Counted from the stretch's first letter, positions 38,490-47,065 are shown. The stretch is DNA of 64,000 bases from Burkholderiales bacterium (GCA_016177875.1 JACOUL010000055.1:50408-114407), one strand, 5' to 3'. Numbers and translations: made by a program. The notes: generated by a model from the sequence alone, not told the origin.

Positions 38490-38708
38490 TTACTTTCCTA
38501 CGACGCTCTTGACGATAAATATCAGCGTCGAGATAAAAATCAATGCGCCGATGATCCCCGCGATAATGACATGCACCGGGTTCAAGTGCGCTGCGTCTTC
38601 TTCATAGGCGCTTTTCTTTCTCACACCGAAGAACGACCAAAACACCGCCTTCATCGTGGCGAAGAAAGATCCCTTTCGCTTCGCCGCCTCTTTCAAATCC
38701 TGCGTCAT
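38490..38708 (-). CDS. DUF2970 small membrane protein
   Basis: A 72-residue protein with a basic amphipathic N-terminus (TQDLKEAAKRKGSFFATMKAVFWSFFGVRK) and one C-terminal membrane helix (about 47-68, VHVIIAGIIGALIFISTLIFIV). DUF2970 proteins are found between ctaG and ctaE in betaproteobacteria; function unknown, presumably oxidase assembly. GAGAGGCAG stands ahead of the ATG giving MTQDL, which I prefer to an ATG four codons upstream. Confidence 0.85.
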   Translation of the reverse strand: MTQDLKEAAKRKGSFFATMKAVFWSFFGVRKKSAYEEDAAHLNPVHVIIAGIIGALIFISTLIFIVKSVVGK

Positions 38709-38716
38709 ACTGCCTC

Positions 38717-39286
38717 TCAACCAGCTTTCTTGCCGGCTCCAGCCACTTCAAAGAATGTGTATGACAAGGTAATCGTCTTCACATCCTTCGGCAGCGCCGG
38801 GTCGACATAGAACACGACCGGCATCTGTTTGGCTTCATTTGCTTTCAGCGTTTGTTGCTGAAAACAGAAACATTCCATCTTCTTGATGTATGCGCCCGCC
38901 TGCTGCGGCGCATAACTCGGAATCGCTTGCGCATCGATACTGCGCGCCTGCGTATTCACTACCTCATATACAACCTGAGTCATTTCACCCGGGTGCACCT
39001 TCACGCTTGCCACGGTGGGACGAAACCGCCACGGTCCCTGCGCATTCGCGTCGAATTCTATTGTGATGATGCGGGTCTTATCGATCTGCGTGTTCTTGAC
39101 ACCGCTGTCGATCTTGACATCCTTCGGCGTCAAAACATTGATGCCGGTAATCTCACAAATCTTTTTGTACAGCGGCACCAGCGCATAGCCGAAGCCGAAC
39201 ATCATCACTGCAATGACAACCAGCTTGCCGAGCATTTGCGCGTTCAGCGTACGCTTGGCCGAGCCGGTGTCCTGCGGTGCTTCCAT
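38717..39286 (-). CDS. ctaG: Cytochrome c oxidase assembly protein CtaG/Cox11
   Basis: A 189-residue protein anchored by one N-terminal helix (residues 20-42). The periplasmic beta-sandwich has the Cox11 copper motif C-F-C-F in KKMECFCFQQQTL near residue 135, preceded by the PSYAPQQAGAYI segment. It inserts CuB into subunit I. The start lies 1 bp after the stop of the 35-residue assembly peptide, indicating coupled translation. Confidence 0.95.
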   Translation of the reverse strand: MEAPQDTGSAKRTLNAQMLGKLVVIAVMMFGFGYALVPLYKKICEITGINVLTPKDVKIDSGVKNTQIDKTRIITIEFDANAQGPWRFRPTVASVKVHPGEMTQVVYEVVNTQARSIDAQAIPSYAPQQAGAYIKKMECFCFQQQTLKANEAKQMPVVFYVDPALPKDVKTITLSYTFFEVAGAGKKAG

Positions 39287-39287
39287 C

Positions 39288-39395
39288 TCAATGCAACCAA
39301 AATCTTTTCGCGAATATGCCTATAAAGAAAACCAGCGCAATCGATGCGAGGATTAACGCAGTTTTCAGATTATTCGGCTTTTTCGGATCTGGCAT
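39288..39395 (-). CDS. Cytochrome oxidase small assembly protein (35 residues)
   Basis: A short frame, easily missed, reads M-P-D-P-K-K-P-N-N-L-K-T and then a hydrophobic helix (residues 13-27, ALILASIALVFFIGIF) and a basic end AKRFWLH. It has 35 codons plus TGA. Similar peptides between ctaD and ctaG are annotated as cytochrome oxidase small assembly proteins in Burkholderiales. Position, orientation, tight 1-bp spacing to ctaG and the membrane helix all support it. A palindrome pair lies directly upstream. Confidence 0.85.
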   Translation of the reverse strand: MPDPKKPNNLKTALILASIALVFFIGIFAKRFWLH

Positions 39396-39400
39396 TAATT

Positions 39401-39475
39401 TGTTGAGGACAGAGTCCCGCTTCTACCTAATTAGTTGAGGACAGAGCATGCTTCGCATAGCACTGTCCCGCAATT
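39401..39475. repeat. Two tandem dispersed palindromic repeats (one half-copy, one full copy)
   Basis: TGTTGAGGACAGAGTCCCGC at 39401 is a left half only. A full copy follows at 39433 (GTTGAGGACAGAGCATGCTT through CACTGTCCCGCAATT), whose loop sequence differs (catgcttcgcatag is itself palindromic). Both lie between ctaD and the 35-residue peptide gene in the cox operon. Confidence 0.8.
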
Positions 39476-39482
39476 ACTCGAA

Positions 39483-41078
39483 TTACTTTACCGTAGGCGG
39501 AACTTCAAAGGTGTGGAACGGCGCCGGGCTCGGTACCGTCCATTCCAAACCTTCTGCGCCATCCCAAGGTTTGTCGGCCGCTTTCTGACCGCCTTTAATC
39601 GACGGCAGAACCACGGCGAACAGGAAGTATACCTGGGTCAAACCGAAGCCGAATGCGCCGATGGTCGCGATCATGTTGAAGTCAGCGAACTGCGCCGGAT
39701 AGTCGGCATAGCGGCGCGGCATGCCGGCCAAACCCAGGAAGTGCATCGGGAAGAAGGTGATATTAAACGTGATGATCGACAGCCAGAAATGGATCTTGCC
39801 GCGCGTCTCGTTGTACATGAAACCGGTCCACTTCGGTCCCCAGTAGTAGAAGCCGGCGAACAACGCGAATAAAGAACCTGCCACCAGCACGTAATGGAAG
39901 TGGGCGACAATATAATAAGTATCCTGAATCTGAATATCGATCGGCGTTACGGCACATATCAGGCCCGTGAAGCCGCCCATGGTGAACACGAAAATGAAGC
40001 CGACCGCAAACAGCATCGGCGTCTCAAAAGTCATCGAGCCTTTCCACATGGTCGCGATCCAGTTGAATACCTTCACGCCGGTCGGAATCGCGATCAGCAT
40101 GGTGGCGTACATGAAGAACAGCTGGCCGGTCACCGGCATGCCGGTGGTGAACATGTGATGTGCCCAAACGATGAAGGACAAAATCGCGATCGAGGAAGTT
40201 GCGTACACCATGGAGGCGTAGCCGAACAGCGGCTTGCGGGCAAATGCCGGAATGATGTGCGACACGATGCCGAATGCCGGCAAAATCATGATGTACACCT
40301 CGGGATGGCCGAAGAACCAGAAGATGTGCTGGTACATCACCGGGTCGCCGCCGCCGGCAGCATTGAAGAACGAGGTGCCGAAGTGGCGATCGGTCAGCGT
40401 CATGGTGATGGCGCCGGCCAACACCGGCATCACAGCGATCAGCAGGTAGGCCGTGATCAGCCAGGTCCAGCAAAACATCGGCATCTTCATCAGCGTCATG
40501 CCGGGGGCACGCATGTTGAGGATGGTGGTGATGATGTTGATGGAACCCATGATCGAGGATGCGCCCATGATGTGCATGGCGAAAATACCCATGTCCATAC
40601 CGATACCCATCTGGGTCGACAGCGGCGCATACAGCGTCCAACCGGCAGCAGTGGCGCCGCCCGGTACCAGGAAGGAACCCGCCAGCAAAATCGCCGCGGG
40701 CGGCAGCAGCCAGAACGAAAAGTTGTTCATGCGCGCAAATGCCATGTCGGAAGCGCCGACTTGGAGCGGCACCATCCAGTTAGCGAAGCCGACAAAGGCC
40801 GGCATAATCGCGCCGAACACCATGATCAAGCCGTGCATGGTGGTCAGCTGATTGAAGAACTCCGGCTTCATCAGTTGCAGGCCCGGCTGGAACAATTCCG
40901 AGCGAATACCCAGCGCCAGCACACCTCCCGCCATCAGCATGATGAAGGAGAACCACAGGTACAAAGTGCCGATGTCTTTATGGTTGGTGGCATACAACCA
41001 GCGGCGCCAGCCGTGCGGATGGTCATGCGCGTGGTCGTGAGCGTGATCGTGTGCGTGATCGATTACGGTGGTGGTCAT
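39483..41078 (-). CDS. ctaD: Cytochrome c oxidase subunit I
   Basis: A 531-residue, twelve-helix subunit with heme a, heme a3 and CuB. Motifs: [13 protein letters not shown] near residue 32, heme a ligand in [27 protein letters not shown] with the CuB histidine and crosslinked tyrosine, and [11 protein letters not shown]. The D-channel and K-channel region is intact. Unusually, the N-terminus has eight histidines alternating with Asp/Ala (residues 8-22) before the conserved start of the fold. GGAG precedes the ATG, and a dispersed palindrome lies between coxB and ctaD. Confidence 0.97.
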   Translation of the reverse strand: MTTTVIDHAHDHAHDHAHDHPHGWRRWLYATNHKDIGTLYLWFSFIMLMAGGVLALGIRSELFQPGLQLMKPEFFNQLTTMHGLIMVFGAIMPAFVGFANWMVPLQVGASDMAFARMNNFSFWLLPPAAILLAGSFLVPGGATAAGWTLYAPLSTQMGIGMDMGIFAMHIMGASSIMGSINIITTILNMRAPGMTLMKMPMFCWTWLITAYLLIAVMPVLAGAITMTLTDRHFGTSFFNAAGGGDPVMYQHIFWFFGHPEVYIMILPAFGIVSHIIPAFARKPLFGYASMVYATSSIAILSFIVWAHHMFTTGMPVTGQLFFMYATMLIAIPTGVKVFNWIATMWKGSMTFETPMLFAVGFIFVFTMGGFTGLICAVTPIDIQIQDTYYIVAHFHYVLVAGSLFALFAGFYYWGPKWTGFMYNETRGKIHFWLSIITFNITFFPMHFLGLAGMPRRYADYPAQFADFNMIATIGAFGFGLTQVYFLFAVVLPSIKGGQKAADKPWDGAEGLEWTVPSPAPFHTFEVPPTVK

Positions 41079-41095
41079 CTCAAACTCCTAATATT

Positions 41096-41138
41096 TGTTG
41101 AGGACAGAGTACCGCTCTGCTTAACTCTGCCCCGCAAT
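41096..41138. repeat. Dispersed ~42-bp palindromic repeat between coxB and ctaD
   Basis: TGTTGAGGACAGAGTACCGC pairs with the right arm TTAACTCTGCCCCGCAAT. It lies within the operon, 18 bp upstream of the ctaD start codon, so it can form an intercistronic hairpin. Confidence 0.8.
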
Positions 41139-41143
41139 AATCT

Positions 41144-42301
41144 TTATTTACGCGCTGCCTTCACTTCGGCGGGTTGAACGATGTTTTCCTGCGCCTTGTT
41201 GGACCAAGTGTTGCGGGAATAAGTAATCACCGCAGCAATCTCGGTATCCGACAACGCGCCTTTCCACGGCGGCATGGCATTCTTACCGTTCATCACGATA
41301 TTGATTTGCTCGGCTTTAGGGCCATTGACGATCTTCGAACCGTCAAGTCCAGGGAACGTACCCGGAACGCCTTTGCCGTTGGCTTGATGGCAAGCCACGC
41401 AGTTGGCGGCATACACCTTCTCGCCGCGCTGCTTCAACTCATCCACGGTCCAGACTTTGCTGGGGTCGTCTGCCTTGGCGGCCATTTCCTTTTTCTTGCC
41501 GTCCACCCAAGCTTTGTAATCGGCTTCGCTCTTGACTTCAACGACGATCGGCATGAAAGCATGGTCTTTGCCGCACAATTCGACGCAGTTGCCGCGATAA
41601 GTACCCACCTTGTCGGCCTTGAACCAGGTGTCACGCACGAAGCCCGGAATAGCGTCCTGCTTGACGCCGAAAGCCGGAATGGTCCATGCATGAATCACAT
41701 CATTGGCGGTGGTAACGATGCGGACTTTTTTGTTGACGGGCACGACCAGGGCGTTATCAACTTCGAGCAGGTAGTTGTCGCCCTTAGCTTGCTCATTGGC
41801 GATTTGTTCGCGCGGCGTCGACAGGTTGGACAGGAAGGAAATTCCCTCGCCCTCGCCTTTCAGATAATCATAGCCCCACTTCCATTGCATGCCCGTGGCT
41901 TTGATGGTGATATCGGCATTGGAGGTGTCTTTCATGGCGACCACGGTCTTGGTTGCCGGCCAGGCCATGGCAATTACAATCAAGAAAGGAATCACGGTCC
42001 AGGCGATTTCCACCGCCGTGCTTTCATGGAAAGTTGCCGGTTTATGGCCAAGCGATTTGCGGTGCTTGAAGATGGAATAAAACATCACGCCAAACACGAC
42101 GATGAAGATGCCCAAGCAAATCAGCAACATCATGTTGTGGATCGAATCGATATCGCGCGCAATTTGCGTTACCCCAGGCTGCAGGTTCAATTGACGCACT
42201 GCCGGTCCACCCTGGCTATCGTTTATCGCCCAGGAAGGAATGGCTGCTGCCGTGAGCAACGCACTCAGCAATAACGATTGAAGGCGCTTCGCATATTTCA
42301 T
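41144..42301 (-). CDS. coxB: Cytochrome c oxidase subunit II with C-terminal cytochrome c domain
   Basis: A 385-residue subunit II: signal peptide (residues 1-24), two membrane helices (about 55-77 and 98-115), the CuA domain with HAWTIPAFGVKQD and the ligand set in GNCVELCGKDHAFMPIVVEV near residue 230. A C-terminal cytochrome c domain follows (CVACHQANGKG near residue 302, Met ligand in NAMPPWKGALSD). The fusion indicates a caa3-like oxidase in which electrons enter through the tethered heme c. It is the first gene of the operon, behind a good promoter. Confidence 0.96.
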   Translation of the reverse strand: MKYAKRLQSLLLSALLTAAAIPSWAINDSQGGPAVRQLNLQPGVTQIARDIDSIHNMMLLICLGIFIVVFGVMFYSIFKHRKSLGHKPATFHESTAVEIAWTVIPFLIVIAMAWPATKTVVAMKDTSNADITIKATGMQWKWGYDYLKGEGEGISFLSNLSTPREQIANEQAKGDNYLLEVDNALVVPVNKKVRIVTTANDVIHAWTIPAFGVKQDAIPGFVRDTWFKADKVGTYRGNCVELCGKDHAFMPIVVEVKSEADYKAWVDGKKKEMAAKADDPSKVWTVDELKQRGEKVYAANCVACHQANGKGVPGTFPGLDGSKIVNGPKAEQINIVMNGKNAMPPWKGALSDTEIAAVITYSRNTWSNKAQENIVQPAEVKAARK

Positions 42302-42380
42302 ATTTTCCTCAAAAGCCCAAAATTAGAATTCTGCCCATGCAACTCGGCGCGGATAGTCGGCCCAGCGTATAACCGGAAGA

Positions 42381-42409
42381 GTATAAAGGTGAAAGGGACT
42401 TGTTATCAA
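42381..42409 (-). promoter_or_regulatory. Sigma70-type promoter of the cytochrome oxidase operon
   Basis: On the minus strand TTGATA, a 17-bp spacer and TTATAC lie 80 bp upstream of the coxB ATG. Spacing is ideal and both boxes match 4-5 of 6 consensus bases. The rest of the 216-bp gap to the methyltransferase gene shows nothing else. Confidence 0.65.
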
Positions 42410-42517
42410 GTGGAAAAGCGGGCAAAGACGGATAACCGCAGGAAAGTCGACGCGATCTGACGGGATCTTGACAGAAGTTTTTTCATGCGCAAACAAACTG
42501 TTCGGCTGCCATTTTTC

Positions 42518-43465
42518 TCATTTTTTGTGTAAATCGAGACGAACGATAGCTTCACCTGCGGCCGTAGTGCGCGGCGCCGGCCGAAAAGCATGGCCGTAAA
42601 TAATTTCAAAGCTGAGGCTGATGCTGCCGTTGGGAAGACGTTGCGCCTCCAAGGCTTGAACCATGCGCCGCCACACCCCCGTCCCGACCAGGCCTCGCCG
42701 GCGAGAAGCCAAGGGATTCCCCCCCCAAGCACGCACGTCATTCAAAAGCTTTTCCACTGTGCCATACGTGACTGTGATGGCCTCCATGTCCATAACAGGC
42801 GTCGAAAATCCTGCATTGACGAGCATATCGCCGAAATCGTGCATATCAACAAATGGCAAAGTATGGGGCGCCGTATCCATGTGCATACAAGCCGTCCGCA
42901 ACTCTTTGAATGTGTCAGGCCCAAAGCAAGAAAACATCAGCAAGCCGTCAACCCGCAAAACACGCCGCCACTCCGCGAAGACATAATCCGGCTGAGGATG
43001 CCAATGCAAGGCCAGATTCGACCACACTAAATCCGTCGTGTTTGCCGCCAGCGGCAATTGGGCAAAATTAGAGGCTGCCAACATTGGCGACGGATTATGC
43101 CCCCCCTTAAACATAGGAGCGAGCCATTTACTTAAAGCACGATGCATGCTGCTGCGTGCCCCGTTATGCCGATTGCGCGCCTCGCTTAACATCGCCGGCG
43201 AAGCATCGATACCCAGTATGCGCGCAGCGGGAAAACGATTTTGCAAAACACTCAGATCGGCACCCTCGCCGCAGCCTGCATCGATAACACATTGCGGGGC
43301 AATCTTTACTAGCGCCAGACGCTCATGCATGCGCTGCGCGATTTCGCGCCGCAAAAATTGCGACTCCGAGATGCGGCGAGGATCGGCAAAAAGCTTTTGC
43401 ACGCGTTCCAACTCGATAGGAGCGCTTGATTCCGTCGGAGGTTGCAATGAAGAAGGAGGGGACAC
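42518..43465 (-). CDS. SAM-dependent methyltransferase, BioC-like
   Basis: A 315-residue class I methyltransferase with FLRREIAQRMHERLALVKIAPQCVIDAGCGEGADLSVL (SAM motif near residue 62), GIDASPAML, and the LVWSNLALHWHPQPDYVFAEWRRVLRVDGLLMFSCFGPDTFKEL stretch typical of BioC (malonyl-ACP O-methyltransferase of biotin synthesis). No other biotin gene is nearby, so the BioC role is probable but unproven. The apparent start is a GTG without a clear Shine-Dalgarno; a later start is possible. Divergent from comF, as often seen in Burkholderiales. Confidence 0.8.
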   Translation of the reverse strand: MSPPSSLQPPTESSAPIELERVQKLFADPRRISESQFLRREIAQRMHERLALVKIAPQCVIDAGCGEGADLSVLQNRFPAARILGIDASPAMLSEARNRHNGARSSMHRALSKWLAPMFKGGHNPSPMLAASNFAQLPLAANTTDLVWSNLALHWHPQPDYVFAEWRRVLRVDGLLMFSCFGPDTFKELRTACMHMDTAPHTLPFVDMHDFGDMLVNAGFSTPVMDMEAITVTYGTVEKLLNDVRAWGGNPLASRRRGLVGTGVWRRMVQALEAQRLPNGSISLSFEIIYGHAFRPAPRTTAAGEAIVRLDLHKK

Positions 43466-43491
43466 GAAAATCGTCTGCGTGAGATGAGATA

Positions 43492-44265
43492 ATGATGCCT
43501 AGTTTACAGGCAATCCACGTGACCATGCACCTTCTCTCCCGGCAACGCACCTCGTATTGGTTGGAGCGCATAATGCGCTTGCTGCCTTCGGCATGCGCCT
43601 TATGCGGGACGAGCCAGCAAGACTGCATTTGCGCCGACTGCCGTCACCAATTTTTCAATACGGCGGCGCGGCACCGTTGCAGCCAGTGCGCCGCCCCCCT
43701 TTTCGATTCGCAGGTCATGGTTTGCGGCAACTGCTTGCAGCAAGCACGTTCTTTTGACGCAACCATTGCCGCAGCCGATTATGCGCCGCCGACGGATCAG
43801 CTTGTACAAGCGCTGAAGTTCGGCGGACGACTTGCATTGGCGCCCTTGTTTGCCGAATTATTGCGCGATGCCTTGCTCAACGTGCGAGCGCAAAATACTC
43901 CCTTGCCGGACTTGCTGATCGCTGTCCCGCTTGGACCGCAGAGACTTGCCGAACGCGGCTTCAATCAAGCTTTGGAGATCGCCAAGCCCTTGGCACGCAA
44001 GCTAGGCATTCCTCTGGCACACAAACTTGCATGGCGCACGCGGGATACCAGGGCACAGTCGCTGCTGCCTTTACAGGACCGGCAAAATAATCTGCACAAT
44101 GCGTTTTCTATCGAACCGCAAACGATAGGACTCATCAGCGGACGTCACATCGGCGTAGTAGATGATGTGCTTACTACCGGCACCACGCTGAATGAGCTGG
44201 CGGCCACGTTGAAACGTTTTGGTGCCCAACACGTTACCAATCTTGTTTTTGCACGCACGCCTTAG
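43492..44265 (+). CDS. ComF family phosphoribosyltransferase-like protein
   Basis: A 257-residue ComF/GntX-type protein. An N-terminal zinc ribbon ([16 protein letters not shown], then CSQCAAPL and CGNCLQQ) spans residues 35-85. The PRTase-like domain carries [24 protein letters not shown] and the PRPP loop [15 protein letters not shown] near residue 225. The family is linked to DNA uptake in competent bacteria and carbon-use in E. coli. The start is uncertain: two adjacent ATGs at 43492/43495 and a third 11 codons later, none with a strong ribosome binding site. Confidence 0.88.
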   Translation: MMPSLQAIHVTMHLLSRQRTSYWLERIMRLLPSACALCGTSQQDCICADCRHQFFNTAARHRCSQCAAPLFDSQVMVCGNCLQQARSFDATIAAADYAPPTDQLVQALKFGGRLALAPLFAELLRDALLNVRAQNTPLPDLLIAVPLGPQRLAERGFNQALEIAKPLARKLGIPLAHKLAWRTRDTRAQSLLPLQDRQNNLHNAFSIEPQTIGLISGRHIGVVDDVLTTGTTLNELAATLKRFGAQHVTNLVFARTP

Positions 44266-44285
44266 AAAAGATCACAGGTCAGTCT

Positions 44286-44756
44286 ATGTTTCATGTCGTT
44301 TTAGTCGAACCGGAAATTCCGCCCAATACCGGCAACATCATCCGCCTGTGCGCCAACACGGGCGCGCAACTTCATTTAATCGAGCCGCTCGGCTTTCCGC
44401 TTGAAGACGCAAGAATGCGCCGCGCCGGACTTGATTATCATGAGTATGCAACCATGAAAGTGCATAAAAATTGGCAAGCTTTTCTGGACAGCGAACAACC
44501 CGATACGACGCGCATGTTTGCCCTCACCACCCATGGATCGACAGCCTTCTCCGAAGTAGCATTCAAGCCGGGAGACGTATTTGTATTCGGTTCGGAGACC
44601 AAAGGACTGGCACCCGCCTTGCGTGAATCCTTTCCGATGTCGCAACGCATACGTTTGCCGATGCGTCCCAACAATCGAAGCTTAAATCTATCGAATGCGG
44701 TGGCTGTTGTCGTGTACGAAGCTTGGCGCCAAAATGGCTTCGCTGACGGGCATTAG
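44286..44756 (+). CDS. trmL: tRNA (cytidine(34)-2'-O)-methyltransferase
   Basis: A 156-residue SPOUT methyltransferase. [22 protein letters not shown] at the N-terminus, [13 protein letters not shown] near residue 100 and [24 protein letters not shown] at the C-terminus form the trefoil-knot SAM site. It 2'-O-methylates the wobble base of tRNA-Leu isoacceptors. The length is standard. It is 20 bp downstream of comF and 44 bp upstream of the copper chaperone gene. Confidence 0.94.
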   Translation: MFHVVLVEPEIPPNTGNIIRLCANTGAQLHLIEPLGFPLEDARMRRAGLDYHEYATMKVHKNWQAFLDSEQPDTTRMFALTTHGSTAFSEVAFKPGDVFVFGSETKGLAPALRESFPMSQRIRLPMRPNNRSLNLSNAVAVVVYEAWRQNGFADGH

Positions 44757-44800
44757 ACGCCGCATTTACAATGCCCTGATATTTTCCCTGGAGTTAACTC

Positions 44801-45274
44801 ATGCTGCGTTCAATCGTTTTCCTTGCCGTCCTTGCCTTTTCCAAGGTCGCGTTCGCCCAAAGTTTTACAGTCGGCGATTTGCGCGTTTATCATCCGGCTG
44901 CGCGCCCGACCGTGCCGGCGCAGCCGAGCGGCGCGGTTTACTTGAAAATCGAAAACAACGGAAAGCAAAACGACCGTTTCATCGCCGCCGAATCACCCGT
45001 TGCCGCATCCACCCAAATCCATACGATGTCCATGGATGGAAACGTGATGAAAATGCGCGAAGTCGACGGCATTGATCTTGCGCCGGGCACTAAAGTGGAA
45101 ATGCGCAAAGGTCACGGCTACCACATCATGCTGATGGGCCTGAAAAATCCGCTGAAAACAGGTGATAAATTTCCGCTGACGCTGACCTTCCAAAAGGCCG
45201 GCAAGATAGAAACGTCCGTCGTCGTTGAGGCCAATGCGGGCGGCAGCAACAAGCCGGAAGAACACAAGCACTAG
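44801..45274 (+). CDS. Periplasmic copper chaperone PCu(A)C
   Basis: A 157-residue exported protein (signal peptide MLRSIVFLAVLAFSKVAFA) of the PCu(A)C/DUF461 family. The copper motif H-x-M, M-x21-H-x-M is present: TQIHTMSM, MKMREV, then GHGYHIMLMGL. It binds Cu(I) and helps load CuA of cytochrome oxidase together with SCO. GGAG is 7 bp before the ATG. The last base of its TAG stop is also the first base of the left arm of the palindromic element that follows, so the transcript ends in that structure. Confidence 0.93.
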   Translation: MLRSIVFLAVLAFSKVAFAQSFTVGDLRVYHPAARPTVPAQPSGAVYLKIENNGKQNDRFIAAESPVAASTQIHTMSMDGNVMKMREVDGIDLAPGTKVEMRKGHGYHIMLMGLKNPLKTGDKFPLTLTFQKAGKIETSVVVEANAGGSNKPEEHKH

Positions 45275-45539
45275 GGCCTGTCATCCATTCGTTTGGGAGT
45301 GCGAACGGACTGTATGCGTTGCAGGGCTAGGCGCGGCGACGCGTCGTAGCGGTGCTACGGCAAGGAGCCGCAACAACGCCATGCGGCGCATACAGCCCGT
45401 TCCCTCCGGGTTCATGCCAAAACGCGCGCTGACGGCGTTGCCTGGCTAGCAAAGACGCCCAGTCTTTGCGTCGCCACGCGCCACCGCCAACACGCGTTTT
45501 GGCGTGAACGCATCTCCCAAACGAATGGATGACAGGCCC
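45274..45539. repeat. 266-bp three-stem palindromic element, copy 2
   Basis: Stem P1: 45274-45299 with 45514-45539 (26 bp, perfect). P2: 45304-45318 with 45387-45401 (14 of 15 pairs). P3: from 45410 with its complement ending at 45509 (about 17 bp). The junction TGCG/GCAT with an extra A, the CCCTCCGG linker and the inner-hairpin loops (CGGTG, GCCCA) correspond to copy 1 at 14524-14790, whereas the P1, P3 and inner stems have mostly different sequences. It fills the gap between two convergent genes and could act as a two-way terminator. Confidence 0.85.
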
Positions 45540-45542
45540 GAA

Positions 45543-46532
45543 TCAGGCCTTCATCAAATTCACGCTTGCGCGGATTTCGCCGACATGCAATCCGCGTAGA
45601 TTCGATAACTGCGGGCGAACCCATTTGCCCAATGCCATGGGGTCGAAAGACTTCCGCAAACCCAATTGCTGCAAAACCGCGACCGCGGTCGGATATAAGG
45701 CACGCGCATTGCCATCCGCCACCTTGATCGCAATCCCCAATCCGGCAGAGTGCACACCGATTGCCTGCACGCCTTCCGCGCCGCCTTTGGCCACCCAGTC
45801 GCCCGAAGCGGCTTGCATCACAGCCGCATCGAAGCGCGCTTTGCCCGACACCATTTCCGGATGCGACGTCATCGCTTGAAAAAGCGTTGCAGTTGCATCG
45901 CCATAGCGATCGTCGCAACTTCCTTGGGCTAGCCGCGCGTAAGCATATGCCAGGCGAGAAAGAGGTAGGCCGTAGTTCGGCGCCGAACATCCGTCGATCA
46001 CGGGTTGCAAAGTCGATTCATCGATGCCGGCAAAATGCGCGACGCTCCTGCGCACTTCGCGCTGCAAAGAATGCTGAGGATCGAGATAGGTATCGAGCGG
46101 CAAACCATGTTGCACACAATAGGCGAGAAAACCGGCATGTTTGCCGCTGCAATTGTTGTGCAACTGGTTATACGGTCGGCCTTGAGCGCTCTCGTCGATC
46201 GGCTCGTGGCAGCCGCATTGCAAATGATGTTCTTCGCACCCTATTTTGGCGAGCATGTCCTGTACCGCGCTCACGTGTCGCGCCTCACCCGAGTGACTCG
46301 CACACATCAATGCAGTCTGCTCAATCGTAAAACCGAAGCGCGCTATGCCGCCGCCCGCCGTGAACGGCACGGCTTGAAAAGGCTTTAAAGTGGAACGCGT
46401 AAACGTAAAGAGATGGGGATCGCCCGCGTAATACAACAGCAACCCTTGAGCGTCGACTACTGCCACGGCACCATAGTGAACGCTTTCAACCACATCGCCG
46501 CGCGTGACTTCAGCGAGCAAAGCCAAATTCAT
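45543..46532 (-). CDS. Asparaginase family protein (L-asparaginase II type, COG4448)
   Basis: A 329-residue protein of the AnsA/asparaginase II family (as in Rhizobium etli AnsA), not the bacterial type I/II fold. Conserved segments: LAEVTRGDVVESVHYGAVAVVDAQG, STLKPFQAVPFTAGGG, CASHSGEARHV, CGCHEPIDES, NQLHNNCSGKHAGFLAYC, PVIDGCSAPNYGLPLSRLA, and AKGGAEGVQAIG. It likely hydrolyses L-asparagine. The ATG (MNLALLAEV) is preferred to a GTG one codon upstream. It begins 6 bp after the hldE-type gene on the same strand. Confidence 0.88.
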   Translation of the reverse strand: MNLALLAEVTRGDVVESVHYGAVAVVDAQGLLLYYAGDPHLFTFTRSTLKPFQAVPFTAGGGIARFGFTIEQTALMCASHSGEARHVSAVQDMLAKIGCEEHHLQCGCHEPIDESAQGRPYNQLHNNCSGKHAGFLAYCVQHGLPLDTYLDPQHSLQREVRRSVAHFAGIDESTLQPVIDGCSAPNYGLPLSRLAYAYARLAQGSCDDRYGDATATLFQAMTSHPEMVSGKARFDAAVMQAASGDWVAKGGAEGVQAIGVHSAGLGIAIKVADGNARALYPTAVAVLQQLGLRKSFDPMALGKWVRPQLSNLRGLHVGEIRASVNLMKA

Positions 46533-46537
46533 CACTT

Positions 46538-47011
46538 CTATTTCCGGATCTTCGTCAGCAGCTTGGTGGTGGAACGGTCGTGTTCGAAGTCGATCGCAAC
46601 GGCACGTCCACCATAGGCGGCCACGGCTTGCCCCTCGGGAATCGACATCATGTCATAGTCGCCGCCTTTGACGTACACGTCAGGGAGCGCTTCCTTGACG
46701 ACTTCAACCGCGGTGTCATCGTCGAATGGCACGACTAAACTGACCGCTTCCAATGCCGCCAGCACCGCCATGCGATCTTCACAGGCATTCAAAGGGCGAT
46801 CGTCACCTTTGCCCAATCTCTTGACCGAGGCATCGGTATTGACTGCGACCACCAATGAGACGCCAAGTTCACGCGCTTGCGCGAGATAGGTAACATGACC
46901 GCGATGGAGGATATCGAAGACACCGTTGGTCAACACCACCGGTTTCGGCAATTGTGCAATACGCCTTTGCAATTCGGCGCGGCTACAAATTTTCTTTTCA
47001 AAGTTTGGCAT
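46538..47011 (-). CDS. rfaE2: D-glycero-beta-D-manno-heptose 1-phosphate adenylyltransferase
   Basis: A 157-residue stand-alone nucleotidyltransferase domain of the HldE pathway, making ADP-heptose for LPS inner core. Motifs: LTNGVFDILHRGHVTYLAQARELG with the H-x-G-H ATP site, VNTDASVKRLGKG, RMAVLAALEAVSLVVPFDDDT and VKGGDYD. The kinase domain (HldA) is not fused, and the rest of the heptose pathway is not in this window. The next gene upstream is separated by a palindromic repeat and a terminator. Confidence 0.92.
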   Translation of the reverse strand: MPNFEKKICSRAELQRRIAQLPKPVVLTNGVFDILHRGHVTYLAQARELGVSLVVAVNTDASVKRLGKGDDRPLNACEDRMAVLAALEAVSLVVPFDDDTAVEVVKEALPDVYVKGGDYDMMSIPEGQAVAAYGGRAVAIDFEHDRSTTKLLTKIRK

Positions 47012-47019
47012 TGAAGTCA

Positions 47020-47062
47020 GTTGAGGGCAGCGTACCGCTTGTGCTTAACACTATCCCGCCAG
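47020..47062. repeat. Dispersed ~42-bp palindromic repeat upstream of rfaE2
   Basis: GTTGAGGGCAGCGTACCGCT and CTTAACACTATCCCGCCAGT, a somewhat diverged copy. It lies 9 bp ahead of the rfaE2 start codon, between that gene and the terminator of the ferritin-like gene. Confidence 0.7.
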
Positions 47063-47065
47063 TTA

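Noticed and set aside
39894..41177. Long plus-strand open frame of 427 codons opposite ctaD
   Set aside because: It lies antisense to the clearly real ctaD gene, its product is a low-complexity His/Arg/Gln-rich sequence without a domain, and it starts without a ribosome binding site. It is a shadow of GC-rich codon use.
41174..42274. Plus-strand open frame of 366 codons opposite coxB
   Set aside because: Antisense to coxB, His/Arg-rich, no recognisable domain; shadow frame.
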